The notes: generated by a model from the sequence alone, not told the origin. A stretch of DNA of 64,000 nucleotides from Priestia megaterium (GCF_009497655.1 NZ_CP023317.1:509001-573000); one strand, 5' to 3'. Shown: positions 34,663 to 43,764, counted from the first letter of the stretch. Translations and numbers: made by a program.

Positions 34663-35466
34663 ATGACCGTCGAATTAAAAGTAGTAGAACTAGTTTTGCA
34701 AGAACGTGTCGCCACAATATCGTTTAACAGGCCGGATGCGTTAAATGCATTAAACGAAGAAGTGCTAGAGCAGTTTATTCAATGTTTAAAAGTTGTCGAA
34801 GAAAGTGAAGTGGACTTCTTAGTAGTAAAAGGAAACGGAAAAGTGTTTTCAGCAGGGGGAGATATTAATATGATGATGTCACCTTCACAATCAGAACGTT
34901 TTGAGCAGGTGATGGATTTAATTAATGAAGCCGTGCTGACTTTATACAGCCTGCCTCAAATGACGATAAGTGTACTGCACGGTGCGGCAGCAGGGCTAGG
35001 GCTCAGCATTGCGCTTGCTTCTGATTATATTATTGCAGAAAGACACACGAAAATTGCGATGAACTTTATCGGCATTGCTCTAATTCCAGACGGAGGCGGT
35101 CACTTTTTACTAGAAAAGCGCATCGGTTCTCATCGTGCGAAACAGCTGATTTGGGAAGGAAAGACATTAAAAGCAGAGGAAGCTCATCAATTTGGCATAA
35201 TTGATGAAATAAAAGAAGGAGATTTGGCGAAGCGTGTAGAAGATTATCTCTCATATTGGCTAAAAAAACCTTCACGTGCTTTGAAGGAAACAAAGCGAAT
35301 TTATGTGGAGACATCTATTTCACAATTAAAGCAAGTGCTTGCGCTTGAGAAAAGAAGTCAGTTTGCTATGAGCCAAAGTTCGGATCATAAGGAAGGTGTA
35401 CGTGCGTTTCTGGAAAAGCGAGCGCCTGTTTTTAATCAAAGTGAAAAAGATATTTCCGAAAATTAA
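34663..35466 (+). CDS. yhaR: Enoyl-CoA hydratase/isomerase family protein, YhaR-like
   Basis: 267-residue crotonase-fold protein. The CoA-binding and oxyanion segments are FSAGGDINMMM near residue 64 and HGAAAGLGLSIALASDYIIA near residue 105. The second catalytic position falls in IALIPDGGGHFLL near residue 136, where Asp stands in place of the hydratase Glu, as in PaaG-type isomerases. The first Glu (E144-equivalent) is not evident in HGAAAGLG. So isomerase or another crotonase activity is more likely than simple hydration. Co-transcribed with the acyl-CoA synthetase gene. Confidence 0.82.
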   Translation: MTVELKVVELVLQERVATISFNRPDALNALNEEVLEQFIQCLKVVEESEVDFLVVKGNGKVFSAGGDINMMMSPSQSERFEQVMDLINEAVLTLYSLPQMTISVLHGAAAGLGLSIALASDYIIAERHTKIAMNFIGIALIPDGGGHFLLEKRIGSHRAKQLIWEGKTLKAEEAHQFGIIDEIKEGDLAKRVEDYLSYWLKKPSRALKETKRIYVETSISQLKQVLALEKRSQFAMSQSSDHKEGVRAFLEKRAPVFNQSEKDISEN

Positions 35467-35578
35467 GTGAACTAGTTTAAAAGCCAATATTTTTGTCTAT
35501 CATATTGATAGAGCATGTTTAAAAGTTGCAAAACAGTGGTAACACAAGATAATGTAGAAACTAATGAGGTGATTGGAA

Positions 35579-35851
35579 ATGAACAAAACAGATTTAGTAA
35601 ACGCAGTGGCAACAAAATCAGAGTTAACAAAAGCAGATGCATCTAAAGCAGTTGACGCATTACTAGAAACAATTTCATCAACGCTAGGTGAAGGTGAAAA
35701 AATTCAGTTAATCGGCTTCGGTACATTTGAAGTACGCGAGCGTGCTGCTCGTACAGGCCGTAACCCTCAAACGGGTGAAGAAATGCAAATTCCAGCATCA
35801 AAAGTACCGGCATTTAAAGCTGGTAAAGAACTAAAAGAAGCTGTAAAGTAA
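35579..35851 (+). CDS. HU-type DNA-binding protein
   Basis: 90-residue histone-like protein: [20 protein letters not shown] forms the dimer helices and the DNA-binding arm carries [21 protein letters not shown] with the intercalating Pro. ATG at 35579 with GAGGTG 7 bp upstream. It is monocistronic. The main HU gene (hbs) of bacilli lies elsewhere on the chromosome, so this may be a paralogue. Very close to that family in sequence; forespore or stress-specific use is possible but not shown. Confidence 0.93.
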   Translation: MNKTDLVNAVATKSELTKADASKAVDALLETISSTLGEGEKIQLIGFGTFEVRERAARTGRNPQTGEEMQIPASKVPAFKAGKELKEAVK

Positions 35852-35854
35852 TAT

Positions 35855-35888
35855 AAAACGCCGGAAAGCTAAACCTTTCCGGCGTTTT
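35855..35888. terminator. Bidirectional terminator after the HU gene
   Basis: AAAACGCCGGAAAG (35855-35868) pairs perfectly with CTTTCCGGCGTTTT (35875-35888). Confidence 0.92.
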
Positions 35889-35891
35889 GTA

Positions 35892-36077
35892 TTAACGATG
35901 AAATAATACAAGTTTTCCGCTAGAGCTAACGCATCGATGTGTTTTTTCTAAGTAGGCAAGCTCTTCTAACTTTTTGGTGCCGATCGTCTTTGCTTCTGTT
36001 TCAGAAGCTGCTTCGAAGCTTTCATCTATTAATTTTTCTCCAGTCTTTTCAAAAGCGGTTAATGTATAAGTACTCAT
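35892..36077 (-). CDS. Small conserved protein, YhzC-like
   Basis: 61 residues, MSTYTLTAFEKTGEKLIDES, ending GKLVLFHR. Soluble, with a pattern of beta strand, acidic helix and beta strand. B. subtilis has a small gene, yhzC, in this region, and I think this is its counterpart but cannot confirm it. GGAG precedes the ATG. Function unknown. Confidence 0.65.
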   Translation of the reverse strand: MSTYTLTAFEKTGEKLIDESFEAASETEAKTIGTKKLEELAYLEKTHRCVSSSGKLVLFHR

Positions 36078-36218
36078 AAAATCTACTCTCCTCTTATAGT
36101 ATAATTGTAAGCGTATTCAACATATTTCTCGTCTTATTCCTCTAAATCCTGCTAAGGTTTACAGATATCATTTTTTTCCATACAATAAACATAGGTTTAT
36201 TTACAAAGGAGGAATTAA

Positions 36219-37118
36219 ATGTCTCTTTCTATCCGTGAAGTTTCAAAAAGGTACGGTGAATTTACAGCTGTAAATGAACTATCCTTGCAAATTCCAAAGG
36301 GTGAAGTGTTTGGTTTTTTAGGTGCAAACGGTGCTGGCAAAACAACGACGTTTCGAATGATTTTAGGGCTCATTGAACCAACCTCAGGTCACATCCAATG
36401 GAATGATAAATCTTTAACTTACAGTAGAAGCCATCTAGTTGGTTACCTTCCAGAAGAAAGGGGATTATATCCGAAATTAAAAGTCAAAGATCAGCTTGTT
36501 TATCTAGGACGGCTGCGCGGGATGAAAAAAGCTAACGTGCTGCAAGAAATGGAGCGCTGGTTATCTCGATTTAATATTCCTCAATATGCTTCAAAAAAAG
36601 TAGAAGAGCTATCCAAAGGAAACCAGCAAAAAATTCAATTTATCGCTTCCGTTATTCATCGTCCCGAGCTGCTTATTTTAGATGAACCTTTTAGCGGCTT
36701 GGATCCTGTAAACGTAGAGGTACTAAAAGAAGCGGTACTTGATTTGAAAAAACGCGGGACGACGATTGTTTTTTCAAGTCATCGAATGGAACATGTGGAA
36801 GAACTTTGTGAATATTTATGTATTATGCATCATGGTACGCCTGTTGTATATGGAAGACTGCCGGAGATCAAGCGTTCATTTGGCAAGAAAAACGTCATTA
36901 TACATGGGAAAGGTCCGTTTGAGAGAATTACGGAGCTTGAAGGTGTTGTAAAGGTGAAAAAAACGGTTGAAGGCATGATTGTTCAAATTCAGCATGAATC
37001 CGTATCGCAACTCATTTTTCAAGAACTTAAACATTTTTCATTTGTATCTAAATTTGCAGTGGAAGAGCCTTCATTAAATGATATTTTCATTGAAAAGGTA
37101 GGTGCTTCCTATGAATAA
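36219..37118 (+). CDS. yhaQ: ABC exporter ATPase YhaQ
   Basis: 299-residue ATPase of the NatA/EcsA type. Walker A GANGAGKTTT near residue 38, signature LSKGNQQKIQ near residue 131, Walker B LLILDEPFSGLDP near residue 149, and H-loop SSHRMEHVEEL. The C-terminal extension of about 80 residues is typical of the Na+ exporter branch. AAAGGAGG precedes the ATG. It overlaps yhaP by 8 bp, and the pair should form a two-component exporter for sodium or a peptide/antibiotic. Confidence 0.88.
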   Translation: MSLSIREVSKRYGEFTAVNELSLQIPKGEVFGFLGANGAGKTTTFRMILGLIEPTSGHIQWNDKSLTYSRSHLVGYLPEERGLYPKLKVKDQLVYLGRLRGMKKANVLQEMERWLSRFNIPQYASKKVEELSKGNQQKIQFIASVIHRPELLILDEPFSGLDPVNVEVLKEAVLDLKKRGTTIVFSSHRMEHVEELCEYLCIMHHGTPVVYGRLPEIKRSFGKKNVIIHGKGPFERITELEGVVKVKKTVEGMIVQIQHESVSQLIFQELKHFSFVSKFAVEEPSLNDIFIEKVGASYE

Positions 37119-38364
37119 ATTTTGGGTCATCGTTTTTCATACATATCTTAATAAATTAAAAACAAAATCTTTTATTATTACGACGATTATTACTGCTCTT
37201 ATTCTAGTTGCTCTTACAAATATGGAGAAAATTATCGACGTTTTTAATTCAGACGATAATGGCACAAATGTGGGTGTCATCTATGAAGTGGAAAGCGTAT
37301 ATACGTTGTTCAAACAAAATGTAAATGCTATGGATTCAGACATTCATTTAAAAGAATTTACGTCTGAGTCTAAGGCAAAGCAAGCGGTAAAAAGCGGGCA
37401 GCTCGATAGCTATTTACTTTTATCTTTAAACGATAAGCAGCTGCCTCAAGCTGTGTACAAAGCTAACTCTTTGGCCGAATCAAATCTTTCGTCTACCTTA
37501 GAACAGGCGGTACAGCAAACAAAAGTGGCTATGGCTACAGTGAAAATTGGTTTAGAAGAAAAGCAAATTGATCAGCTTTACAGCCCTGTTTCATTTGAAA
37601 AAGAAGCGTTAGTTGAAAATGCCAAAACAGAACAAGAGCTAAATCAAGCAAGAGGTCTTGTGTATGTTCTGCTGTTTGTTATTTATTTTGCCGTTATCAT
37701 GTATGGGAGCATGATTGCGATGGAAGTAGCTACTGAAAAATCATCCCGCGTTATGGAGATCCTTGTATCGAGCGTATCACCTATTACACAAATGTTTGCT
37801 AAAATTATTGGAATTGCACTGCTCAGCTTAACACAGCTTGCAGTGATACTGAGCGTGGGCTACACATCGTTAAAAGCCAGTGTGGAAACAAATCATAACG
37901 GCATCTTTTCTTATCTCGGATTTAATGATGTTCCGCTGACTACATTCGTGTATGCATTTGTCTTTTTCATATTAGGGTACTTTCTTTTTGCTACGCTCGC
38001 GGCTTTTTTAGGTTCTCTTGTGAGCCGTATTGAAGATGTACAGCAAATGATTACGCCCATGACCCTTGTGATTGTGGCCGCTTTTTTAATTGCTATGTTT
38101 GGACTTGGTGATCCTGAAACCACAATCATTACGGTCACATCTTTTATCCCGTTTTTTGCTCCGATGATTATGTTTTTGCGTGTAGGTATGTTAAATGTTC
38201 CTATGTGGGAAGTGAGTGTATCGATAGGGATTTTGATTGTGACGATTACTGCTTTAGCTATATTTGGTGCCCGTGTGTATAAAGGAGGAGTCCTTATGTA
38301 TGGTCAATCTACCTCTTTTAAAGATATTAAAAAGGCGCTGCAGTTAACGAAAAAAGAAACATAA
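37111..38364 (+). CDS. yhaP: ABC exporter permease YhaP
   Basis: 417 residues from the ATG at 37111 (MNKFWVIVFHTYLNKLKTKS), with AAGGTAGGTG upstream. NatB/YhaP architecture: one N-terminal transmembrane helix (20-40), a large extracytoplasmic domain (about 45-180), then five or six helices from residue 190, including YGSMIAMEVATEKSSRVMEIL, the ABC-2 signature. Overlaps yhaQ. Substrate unknown. Confidence 0.87.
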   Translation: MNKFWVIVFHTYLNKLKTKSFIITTIITALILVALTNMEKIIDVFNSDDNGTNVGVIYEVESVYTLFKQNVNAMDSDIHLKEFTSESKAKQAVKSGQLDSYLLLSLNDKQLPQAVYKANSLAESNLSSTLEQAVQQTKVAMATVKIGLEEKQIDQLYSPVSFEKEALVENAKTEQELNQARGLVYVLLFVIYFAVIMYGSMIAMEVATEKSSRVMEILVSSVSPITQMFAKIIGIALLSLTQLAVILSVGYTSLKASVETNHNGIFSYLGFNDVPLTTFVYAFVFFILGYFLFATLAAFLGSLVSRIEDVQQMITPMTLVIVAAFLIAMFGLGDPETTIITVTSFIPFFAPMIMFLRVGMLNVPMWEVSVSIGILIVTITALAIFGARVYKGGVLMYGQSTSFKDIKKALQLTKKET

Positions 38365-38372
38365 AGAAGTGA

Positions 38373-38690
38373 GAGGCTGAGACAAAAGTAGATTAGTTGA
38401 AGGGAGGTCCGGACGAACAATCTAGATTCTTGATGGAGAATCCAACTCGTCCGGATTTTTTTATTGGTATGGTGACCATAGTTTGCATGTATGTAGTTGT
38501 TTCTAGCTGTGTATTGGAGAGCAAGACGAAGACTCCTGCGGAGAAAGCGGAAGCGACGAGGAGGCTCAGCGGCTGCCGGAAAGAGAAGTCTTGCACGGAA
38601 ATCAACAGCGGTGCCTCAAGCGATTCATACTCGCTCCTTTATCCAATCTGTTTGTCTTTAGATTGTATTGATTTTGTTGTGTCATAATCT
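38373..38690. repeat. Dispersed repeat, long copy
   Basis: Begins GAGAGGCTGAGACAAAAGTA and contains a hairpin TCCGGACGA (38408-38416) with TCGTCCGGA (38447-38455) plus T run, which can terminate yhaP. The centre, CGAAGACTCCTGCGGAG and AAGCGGAAGCGACGAGGAGG, is GC-rich and self-complementary. It shares ordered blocks with 31082-31290. Short frames across it are chance. The remaining 38691-38833 is the yhaM upstream region. Confidence 0.8.
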
Positions 38691-38833
38691 CATCTCTTAT
38701 GAAAAAGCGTCTACCCGTGCATTCGGTGCCAAGCGATGGTAAAATGAAATGTAAAGAGCTGTAAATAAGCGGACGAAGCGATAAGAGCTTTGCTATCAAA
38801 TACATAGAATGAAGTGGTAAGGAGGAAAAGGGC

Positions 38834-39775
38834 ATGACAAAAGGAATTGCTCAATACGAAGTAGGAGAGCAAGTTGATCTTTATTTTTTAATTAAATCCT
38901 CAACGAGAGGAATTGCAAGCAATGGAAAACCATTTTTAACGGTAATCCTACAGGATAAAACAGGTGATATTGAAGCCAAGCTGTGGGATGCATCCCCAGA
39001 TGACGAGGAAAATTATGCTGCTCAAAAGATTGTGCGAGCTGCTGGAGAAGTAATGAATTACCGCGGGCGCAACCAGCTGAAAATACGCAACATTCGTCCT
39101 GCACAGCCCCAAGACGGAGTGCGCACATCTGACTTTTTAGAAGTGGCGCCTTTATCTCAAGAAGAAATGGTGGAACATATTACAAAGAGTATATTTGAAA
39201 TGAAAAATTCAAATGTCCAGCGCATTACTCGCCATTTGTTTAAAAAATATCAAACGGAATTTTTAGAATATCCGGCAGCAACTAAAAATCACCATGAGTT
39301 TGTATCGGGGCTTGCCTACCATGTGGTGTCTATGCTGAAGCTGGCTGAGTCATTTTCAACCCTTTATCCAAGCTTAAACCGCGACTTGCTGTACGCTGGA
39401 GTTATTCTTCATGACCTTGGCAAAGTATTTGAACTTTCAGGTCCTGTTTCGACGATATACACAGTCGAAGGGAACTTGCTTGGCCATATCTCGATTATGG
39501 TGAATGAAATTGGAAAAGCGGCGGAAGAATTAGCGATTGAAGGAGAAGAGGTCATGCTTCTTCAGCACCTTGTATTATCGCATCACGGTAAGGAAGAGTG
39601 GGGAAGTCCGAAAAAGCCGTTAATTAAAGAGGCTGAGATGCTTCATTTGATTGACAATGTAGACGCTAAAATGAATATGCTGGACCGAGCATTAACAAAA
39701 GTGAAGCCTGGTGAATTTACAGAGCGTATTTTTGCACTTGATAATCGTTCATTTTATAAACCAACGATTGATTAA
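38834..39775 (+). CDS. yhaM: 3'-5' exoribonuclease YhaM
   Basis: 313-residue nuclease that trims RNA and single-stranded DNA from the 3' end. N-terminal OB fold about residues 10-90 ([21 protein letters not shown]). C-terminal HD domain: [20 protein letters not shown] near residue 153, the His-Asp metal pair in [12 protein letters not shown] near residue 193, and [10 protein letters not shown] near residue 250. AAGGAGG lies upstream. In B. subtilis yhaM is followed by yhaL and prsA, exactly as here. Confidence 0.93.
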   Translation: MTKGIAQYEVGEQVDLYFLIKSSTRGIASNGKPFLTVILQDKTGDIEAKLWDASPDDEENYAAQKIVRAAGEVMNYRGRNQLKIRNIRPAQPQDGVRTSDFLEVAPLSQEEMVEHITKSIFEMKNSNVQRITRHLFKKYQTEFLEYPAATKNHHEFVSGLAYHVVSMLKLAESFSTLYPSLNRDLLYAGVILHDLGKVFELSGPVSTIYTVEGNLLGHISIMVNEIGKAAEELAIEGEEVMLLQHLVLSHHGKEEWGSPKKPLIKEAEMLHLIDNVDAKMNMLDRALTKVKPGEFTERIFALDNRSFYKPTID

Positions 39776-39840
39776 AAAGGTATAAGTCTTTCTTCCTTCG
39801 CATATAGTGGTTGTAAATAACTGTGATGGGGGATCAATAT

Positions 39841-40023
39841 ATGGTGACACTACCAATTTGGATTTATTTAGTTGTAGCAGGCATTTTCTTTAGTGGATTT
39901 ATGGCAATTCGTGCTGCACAACATGATAAGCAAGTGGATGATTCGTTTATTGAAAAAGAGGGACAAGTCTTCATCGAAAGAATGCAAGTGGAAAAAGAAA
40001 GACGCAACAGCGATTCTATCTGA
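39841..40023 (+). CDS. yhaL: Sporulation protein YhaL
   Basis: 60 residues from the ATG at 39841 (MVTLPIWIYLVVAGIFFSG), with GGGGGA 7 bp upstream. One N-terminal transmembrane helix, then a charged cytoplasmic tail with FIEKEGQVFIERM, which is the conserved signature of this family. Controlled by a sporulation sigma factor in B. subtilis. Its precise role is unknown. Confidence 0.87.
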   Translation: MVTLPIWIYLVVAGIFFSGFMAIRAAQHDKQVDDSFIEKEGQVFIERMQVEKERRNSDSI

Positions 40024-40031
40024 TTATATAA

Positions 40032-40061
40032 AAGAGCCTGTCACATGAGTGACAGGCTCTT
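40032..40061 (-). terminator. Terminator of prsA
   Basis: AAGAGCCTGTCAC (40032-40044), loop ATGA, GTGACAGGCTCTT (40049-40061), T-rich on the minus strand. Confidence 0.88.
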
Positions 40062-40065
40062 AGCA

Positions 40066-40989
40066 TTACTGCTGAGGAGTTTCTACGCCAGATTGACTAT
40101 CTGTCGCACCTTCTTCGAAAATTGGTTTTACATTTTTATCTTTGACTTCCACTTTTGCTTTATCAAGCTCTTTTTGAATCTTCTTGTTCGCTTCTGCTTG
40201 ATCTACTTTTGAACGTTTGATTTGCTGCTCAAGTTCGGGTTTCTTTTTCTCAAACGATTCTACTTTCTTTTTATCGATTAGTTTAATGATATGGTAGCCG
40301 TACTCTGTTTTGATTGGTTTACTTACTTCACCTTTTTTCAGCTTGTAAGCCGCTTCTTCAAATTCTTTAACCATTTGGCCTTCACCGAAGTAGCCTAAAT
40401 CGCCGCCGTTAGCTGCAGACTGCTGATCCGTTGAATATTCTTTTGCTAGACTAGCAAAGTCCTCGCCTTTTTTGATTTTCGCTTCTACTTCGTTTGCTGT
40501 TTTTTCGTCTTTTACTAAAATATGACTTGCGCGAATTTGAGGTTTTTGAGCTTTATATTCATCATAAGCTTTTTTCAGTTCTTTGTCCGATACCTTAATG
40601 CCTGCCGTAGCAGCTTTTTCACGGAGGATATCTACTTTTAGCATATCTTTGACTTCTTTTTCGCCTTTTTGCTTAATAACTGAATCCACCTGATCACCGT
40701 ATTGTTCTCTTAGAATGTTCAGCTGCTGATCAAGCTCTTTATCCGTTACTTTATATTTTTTACTCAATACTTTTTCTTCGGTAACGCTTCGTACGAGTGT
40801 ATTAAATTGGTCTTGTCCGATTGTATCTTTCATTTGCTTATACAAATCACCTTGAGTGATATTGCCTGCTTTTGTTTCTACAATTACTTTTGAAGAATCG
40901 TTTGCATTTGAAGCATCATTTCCCCCACTGCATGCTGATAAAGCAACGAGGCTGGCTGCCGTTGTTAGTGCAACTAAGCTTTTTTTCAT
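40066..40989 (-). CDS. prsA: Foldase lipoprotein PrsA
   Basis: Extracellular peptidyl-prolyl isomerase that helps fold secreted proteins. 307 residues. Signal peptide with lipobox LSAC (Cys20), an N-terminal chaperone part, and the parvulin domain at about residues 150-245 (ASHILVKDEKTANEVEAKIK; NGGDLGYFGEGQM; GYHIIKLIDKK). The C-terminus is low-complexity (ATDSQSGVETPQQ). GGAGTG precedes the ATG. Single-gene transcript. Essential in B. subtilis; often the limit for secretion. Confidence 0.95.
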   Translation of the reverse strand: MKKSLVALTTAASLVALSACSGGNDASNANDSSKVIVETKAGNITQGDLYKQMKDTIGQDQFNTLVRSVTEEKVLSKKYKVTDKELDQQLNILREQYGDQVDSVIKQKGEKEVKDMLKVDILREKAATAGIKVSDKELKKAYDEYKAQKPQIRASHILVKDEKTANEVEAKIKKGEDFASLAKEYSTDQQSAANGGDLGYFGEGQMVKEFEEAAYKLKKGEVSKPIKTEYGYHIIKLIDKKKVESFEKKKPELEQQIKRSKVDQAEANKKIQKELDKAKVEVKDKNVKPIFEEGATDSQSGVETPQQ

Positions 40990-41296
40990 ACGTAAACACT
41001 CCTACTCATCATTTTTACTTATGTAGCTTGACTCAAGATTTACTATATCACATTTCCTGATGTTAGCAAATGAAGTTAAAACCACGTAAATTTACATTTA
41101 TTTTCCACTAAGCATGGAGTGATTATACGCTTATGATGGCTTTTTTATAAAGCGTTTTCAAAATGGTGGACAAACTCACAGAGTAATCTCCAAACGAGAA
41201 GCAAGAGAAATAAATTATGGAGTTTGGGCTAAAAGCCTAGACGTTTTTTGAGCTGATGCATAAGATGCAGTATTAGTAAACAAAGGGGGTGCTCAA
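40990..41296. other. Intergenic region between prsA and the YjcZ peptides
   Basis: Divergent promoter region. A possible sigma-K pattern, AC followed 16 bp later by CATAAGATG, ends near 41263 before the first YjcZ gene. It misses the last base of CATANNNTA. A weak GGGCT/AGCCT hairpin is also present. No further gene seen. Confidence 0.3.
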
Positions 41297-41386
41297 ATGA
41301 GCGGATGCGGATATGGAGGCGGTTTTGCACTATTAGTTGTACTGTTTATCTTATTAGTCATTGTTGGTTGTGCATGTTACCACTAG
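41297..41386 (+). CDS. YjcZ/SscA-family small sporulation membrane protein, copy 1
   Basis: 29-residue peptide MSGCGYGGGFALLVVLFILL... ending in CYH. The glycine/cysteine head followed by one hydrophobic helix is the YjcZ family pattern; members are made during sporulation in bacilli. AAAGGGGGTG precedes the ATG. The gene is only 90 bp. Confidence 0.8.
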   Translation: MSGCGYGGGFALLVVLFILLVIVGCACYH

Positions 41387-41422
41387 GAAACAGATGAATA
41401 TAAAAGGAAAGGGGCGATAGAT

Positions 41423-41518
41423 ATGGGTTCTTACGGATGCGGATACGGCAGTGGATTTGCTCTATTAGTCGTATTATTCATCTTATTAGTTATCATCGGC
41501 GCTAGCTGTTTTTGCTAA
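41423..41518 (+). CDS. YjcZ/SscA-family small sporulation membrane protein, copy 2
   Basis: 31-residue paralogue of the preceding peptide: MGSYGCGYGSGFALLVVLF, ending in CFC. Starts 36 bp after copy 1, with GGAAAGGGG upstream. The two probably share a transcript and may coassemble in a spore membrane or coat layer. A terminator follows. Confidence 0.8.
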   Translation: MGSYGCGYGSGFALLVVLFILLVIIGASCFC

Positions 41519-41524
41519 GCCTAT

Positions 41525-41555
41525 AAAAAAGCGGTGAGACATCTCACCGTTTTTT
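41525..41555. terminator. Bidirectional terminator after the YjcZ genes
   Basis: CGGTGAG (41532-41538), short loop, CTCACCG (41543-41549), flanked by A and T runs. The T run overlaps the stop codon of the convergent 59-residue gene. Confidence 0.82.
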
Positions 41556-41733
41556 ATGTAAATGATACTTCAATATAAGATGAAACTAATAAAATGGTAA
41601 TTAATACATTAATCGTACGAAAAACTTTAGGCTGTTTTTCAGCTGGAATTTCTTTTTGAATACACAATGTATTTGTTAGTGCATTGATGTAGAATAAAAT
41701 GAATAGTGCAAATACAATAAAGAATATGTACAT
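41554..41733 (-). CDS. Small two-helix membrane protein, 59 residues
   Basis: MYIFFIVFALFILFYINALT is the first hydrophobic helix, a conserved-looking polar linker follows (CIQKEIPAEKQPKVF), and a second helix TINVLITILLVSSY runs to the C-terminus. GGGGG lies 6 bp before the ATG. Good codon pattern and ribosome site indicate a real gene. No family recognised. It converges on the YjcZ pair and shares their terminator. Confidence 0.65.
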   Translation of the reverse strand: MYIFFIVFALFILFYINALTNTLCIQKEIPAEKQPKVFRTINVLITILLVSSYIEVSFT

Positions 41734-42209
41734 AAAAATCCCCCTAACAAAATCAGTGTGACGAAGACAAAAAGTCTTATAGTCATTTATATAGTACAGC
41801 TTTGTATGAATTTACAAATATCTATATTAACATTACCAAAAAAGCGGTAAAATAGATAGTTATATATACAGTTGAACAAAGAATTTCAAAAGGTATTTAC
41901 ACAGAAATGCGGTTTTTATTTTATAAAGGGTAGTTAAGAAGTTGAGAAATAGGTTTTAAACGAAATAGCAAAGTGAATGGATAAGAAATGAGTAACAATC
42001 AGCCATTGTGCAAAAGGATTGTTAAAAAGGACAGAGGGATTTATATTAATATATGCAGTGAGTACATAATCAGTATATGAAAATCTTTATACGGTGCTAC
42101 TCAAACAGGAAATGTAATTGACGAAGAAAGAATTATTTGGAAGAACATGAATGAATCATGTACAATATGGAGTAGAGATATATGAACGTTGAAGGAGTAG
42201 GGGAAGCGG
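41734..42209. other. Gene-poor AT-rich region before yhaI
   Basis: About 475 bp. Only frames under 15 codons with no good ribosome binding site. It should contain promoters for the 59-residue gene and yhaI, but I cannot define their boxes with confidence. Confidence 0.4.
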
Positions 42210-42554
42210 ATGGAAACTTTAGAATCTCGAGTATCACGTTTAGAATATTACATAAAACTGTTATCTGGGACATCTGAACAAGAAGCTAAACCATTTATTG
42301 ATTTAGTGGTAAGAAATCAGCTTACAAAGAAGGAAGTAGAGGAAATTTTAATTCTGTGTGAAGATACAAAAAACGAATATATTGAGCAAAAAGCGGAAGG
42401 CCTAACAGACTTTGTTCCGCTTCTTACACAATTTGTTGGTATGCTGAATTATAAATTAACTCCCAGAGAGACGGTCGAATCGCTTCGTTATCAACCTTCT
42501 TATCAAGATGTGATGAATGAATTTTTTGAAATTATTCAATGGATAAGGGACTAA
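42210..42554 (+). CDS. yhaI: YhaI-like protein (DUF1878)
   Basis: 114 residues, helical and acidic: METLESRVSRLEYYIKLLSG begins as a short coiled coil, and YKLTPRETVESLRYQPSYQD is the conserved part. No membrane segment. In B. subtilis yhaI is next to hpr, as here. Function unknown. Its 3' end almost touches the convergent hpr gene. Confidence 0.82.
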   Translation: METLESRVSRLEYYIKLLSGTSEQEAKPFIDLVVRNQLTKKEVEEILILCEDTKNEYIEQKAEGLTDFVPLLTQFVGMLNYKLTPRETVESLRYQPSYQDVMNEFFEIIQWIRD

Positions 42555-42557
42555 CCA

Positions 42558-43154
42558 TTAAGAGTTTGAAATAGTCTCCTGGTGGTTCTCTTTATCTTTC
42601 TTGACAAGCTTGCCATCTTCTTCAGTGAATTCTTCTTCGATATGATGGAAAGATCGCTCGAAGATATCCATAAAATCTTCACCGTAAATTTTGCGGATGA
42701 CGGTCATTAGTTCCATAAACTCAGGGAATTTGCCGTACAAGTCGCGCAACGGAAGTGCGCCACTGAATACTGAATTATTAGAAGGTTCGTAATGTTCCAT
42801 TAAATCCAGTAAAATGGCCTCGCCTTTATCTGTCAGCTGAATGTACGTATTTCGCTTGTCGCTTTCTTTTTTAGAAAACTCAAGTAAACCTCGTTCTTCT
42901 AGTTTTTTGGAGAAGTTAAATGCAGTAGAAACATGCATAACTCCAAACTTGGCAATTTCGGAAATGGAAGCCCCGTTTAAATGATATGAAATCCACAAAA
43001 TATGATGCTCGTTAATATTAAGGTCATAAGGCTTAATCCATTGCTGCCAATCCTTCTCTACGGTTTTCCAAAGGGCTTTACTTAATTGGGCAATACGTTG
43101 GCTAAATAGAAGTGCTTCTTTCAAACTGTAATCCTGATCACTAGTCTTTTTCAT
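42558..43154 (-). CDS. hpr: Transition-state regulator Hpr (ScoC)
   Basis: 198-residue MarR-type winged-helix repressor that controls exoproteases, sporulation and peptide transport in B. subtilis. HTH region [21 protein letters not shown] near residue 62, and the wing [19 protein letters not shown] near residue 93. The N-terminal [20 protein letters not shown] is a family hallmark. GGGAG precedes the ATG. The Hpr site consensus near this or other genes was not searched exhaustively. Confidence 0.92.
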   Translation of the reverse strand: MKKTSDQDYSLKEALLFSQRIAQLSKALWKTVEKDWQQWIKPYDLNINEHHILWISYHLNGASISEIAKFGVMHVSTAFNFSKKLEERGLLEFSKKESDKRNTYIQLTDKGEAILLDLMEHYEPSNNSVFSGALPLRDLYGKFPEFMELMTVIRKIYGEDFMDIFERSFHHIEEEFTEEDGKLVKKDKENHQETISNS

Positions 43155-43252
43155 CTTCTCCCACCTACTTAGTCTCTTTTTTTATTTATCTTCTATTATG
43201 CCAATAAAATAAAAAATTATAAAGATGTAAATTTACAAAATTTTAAAAAATT

Positions 43253-43282
43253 AAAAAAGAAGGCGCTTTAACCTTCTTTTTT
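43253..43282 (-). terminator. Terminator of yhaH
   Basis: AAAAAAGAAGG (43253-43263) pairs with CCTTCTTTTTT (43272-43282). T-rich on the minus strand. Confidence 0.82.
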
Positions 43283-43663
43283 GTCAATTTTTTCATTGGG
43301 ATTTTTAGTTGTCTGTACATGTTCCTCTAGGTTTGACAAAGAATTTTGGATTTCTTTCAAATGATGCTGAATGGATTCCTTATGAGGGACAATTTCTTCT
43401 TTAAACTGACCAAGGGTAGTAGAAAGGTCACTTGCGATATTTTTCACTATAGTATTTCCTTCTCTGGCGGTCATTTGTACTTGTTGAGAAACAGCTTTTA
43501 TTTTTGTTGAGAGCTCTTGTTGTGAAGCGTTAACTCGGTCTTTTCGAGAACTGACACGCTGTTTAAGTTCTCGTCCTGAATATGGAGTAATAAGAAGCGT
43601 TGTAATAGCGGCTACGGTGCTTCCGATTGCTGCTCCAGCTGCTAGTTTTTTCATTCTACTCAT
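43268..43663 (-). CDS. yhaH: YtxH-domain protein YhaH
   Basis: 131 residues. A short N-terminal hydrophobic helix with small residues (KLAAGAAIGSTVAAITTLLITPYSG, YtxH signature) is followed by a long amphipathic coiled coil (about residues 35-115). Likely membrane-anchored, stress- or sigma-B-linked as other YtxH proteins. Order hpr-yhaH matches B. subtilis. Confidence 0.82.
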   Translation of the reverse strand: MSRMKKLAAGAAIGSTVAAITTLLITPYSGRELKQRVSSRKDRVNASQQELSTKIKAVSQQVQMTAREGNTIVKNIASDLSTTLGQFKEEIVPHKESIQHHLKEIQNSLSNLEEHVQTTKNPNEKIDKKEG

Positions 43664-43764
43664 TATTTATTTCCTCCTATGTAGTAAAGTAATTGCTAAC
43701 ACTTCCTTCTGACATAATCATAAAAAAATAGCATAGATTTATACAAAAGAAGGAGGTTATCAAC

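Noticed and set aside
38397-38687. 96-residue frame in the dispersed repeat
   Set aside because: It follows repeat sequence that is noncoding in the other copy, with no Shine-Dalgarno sequence.
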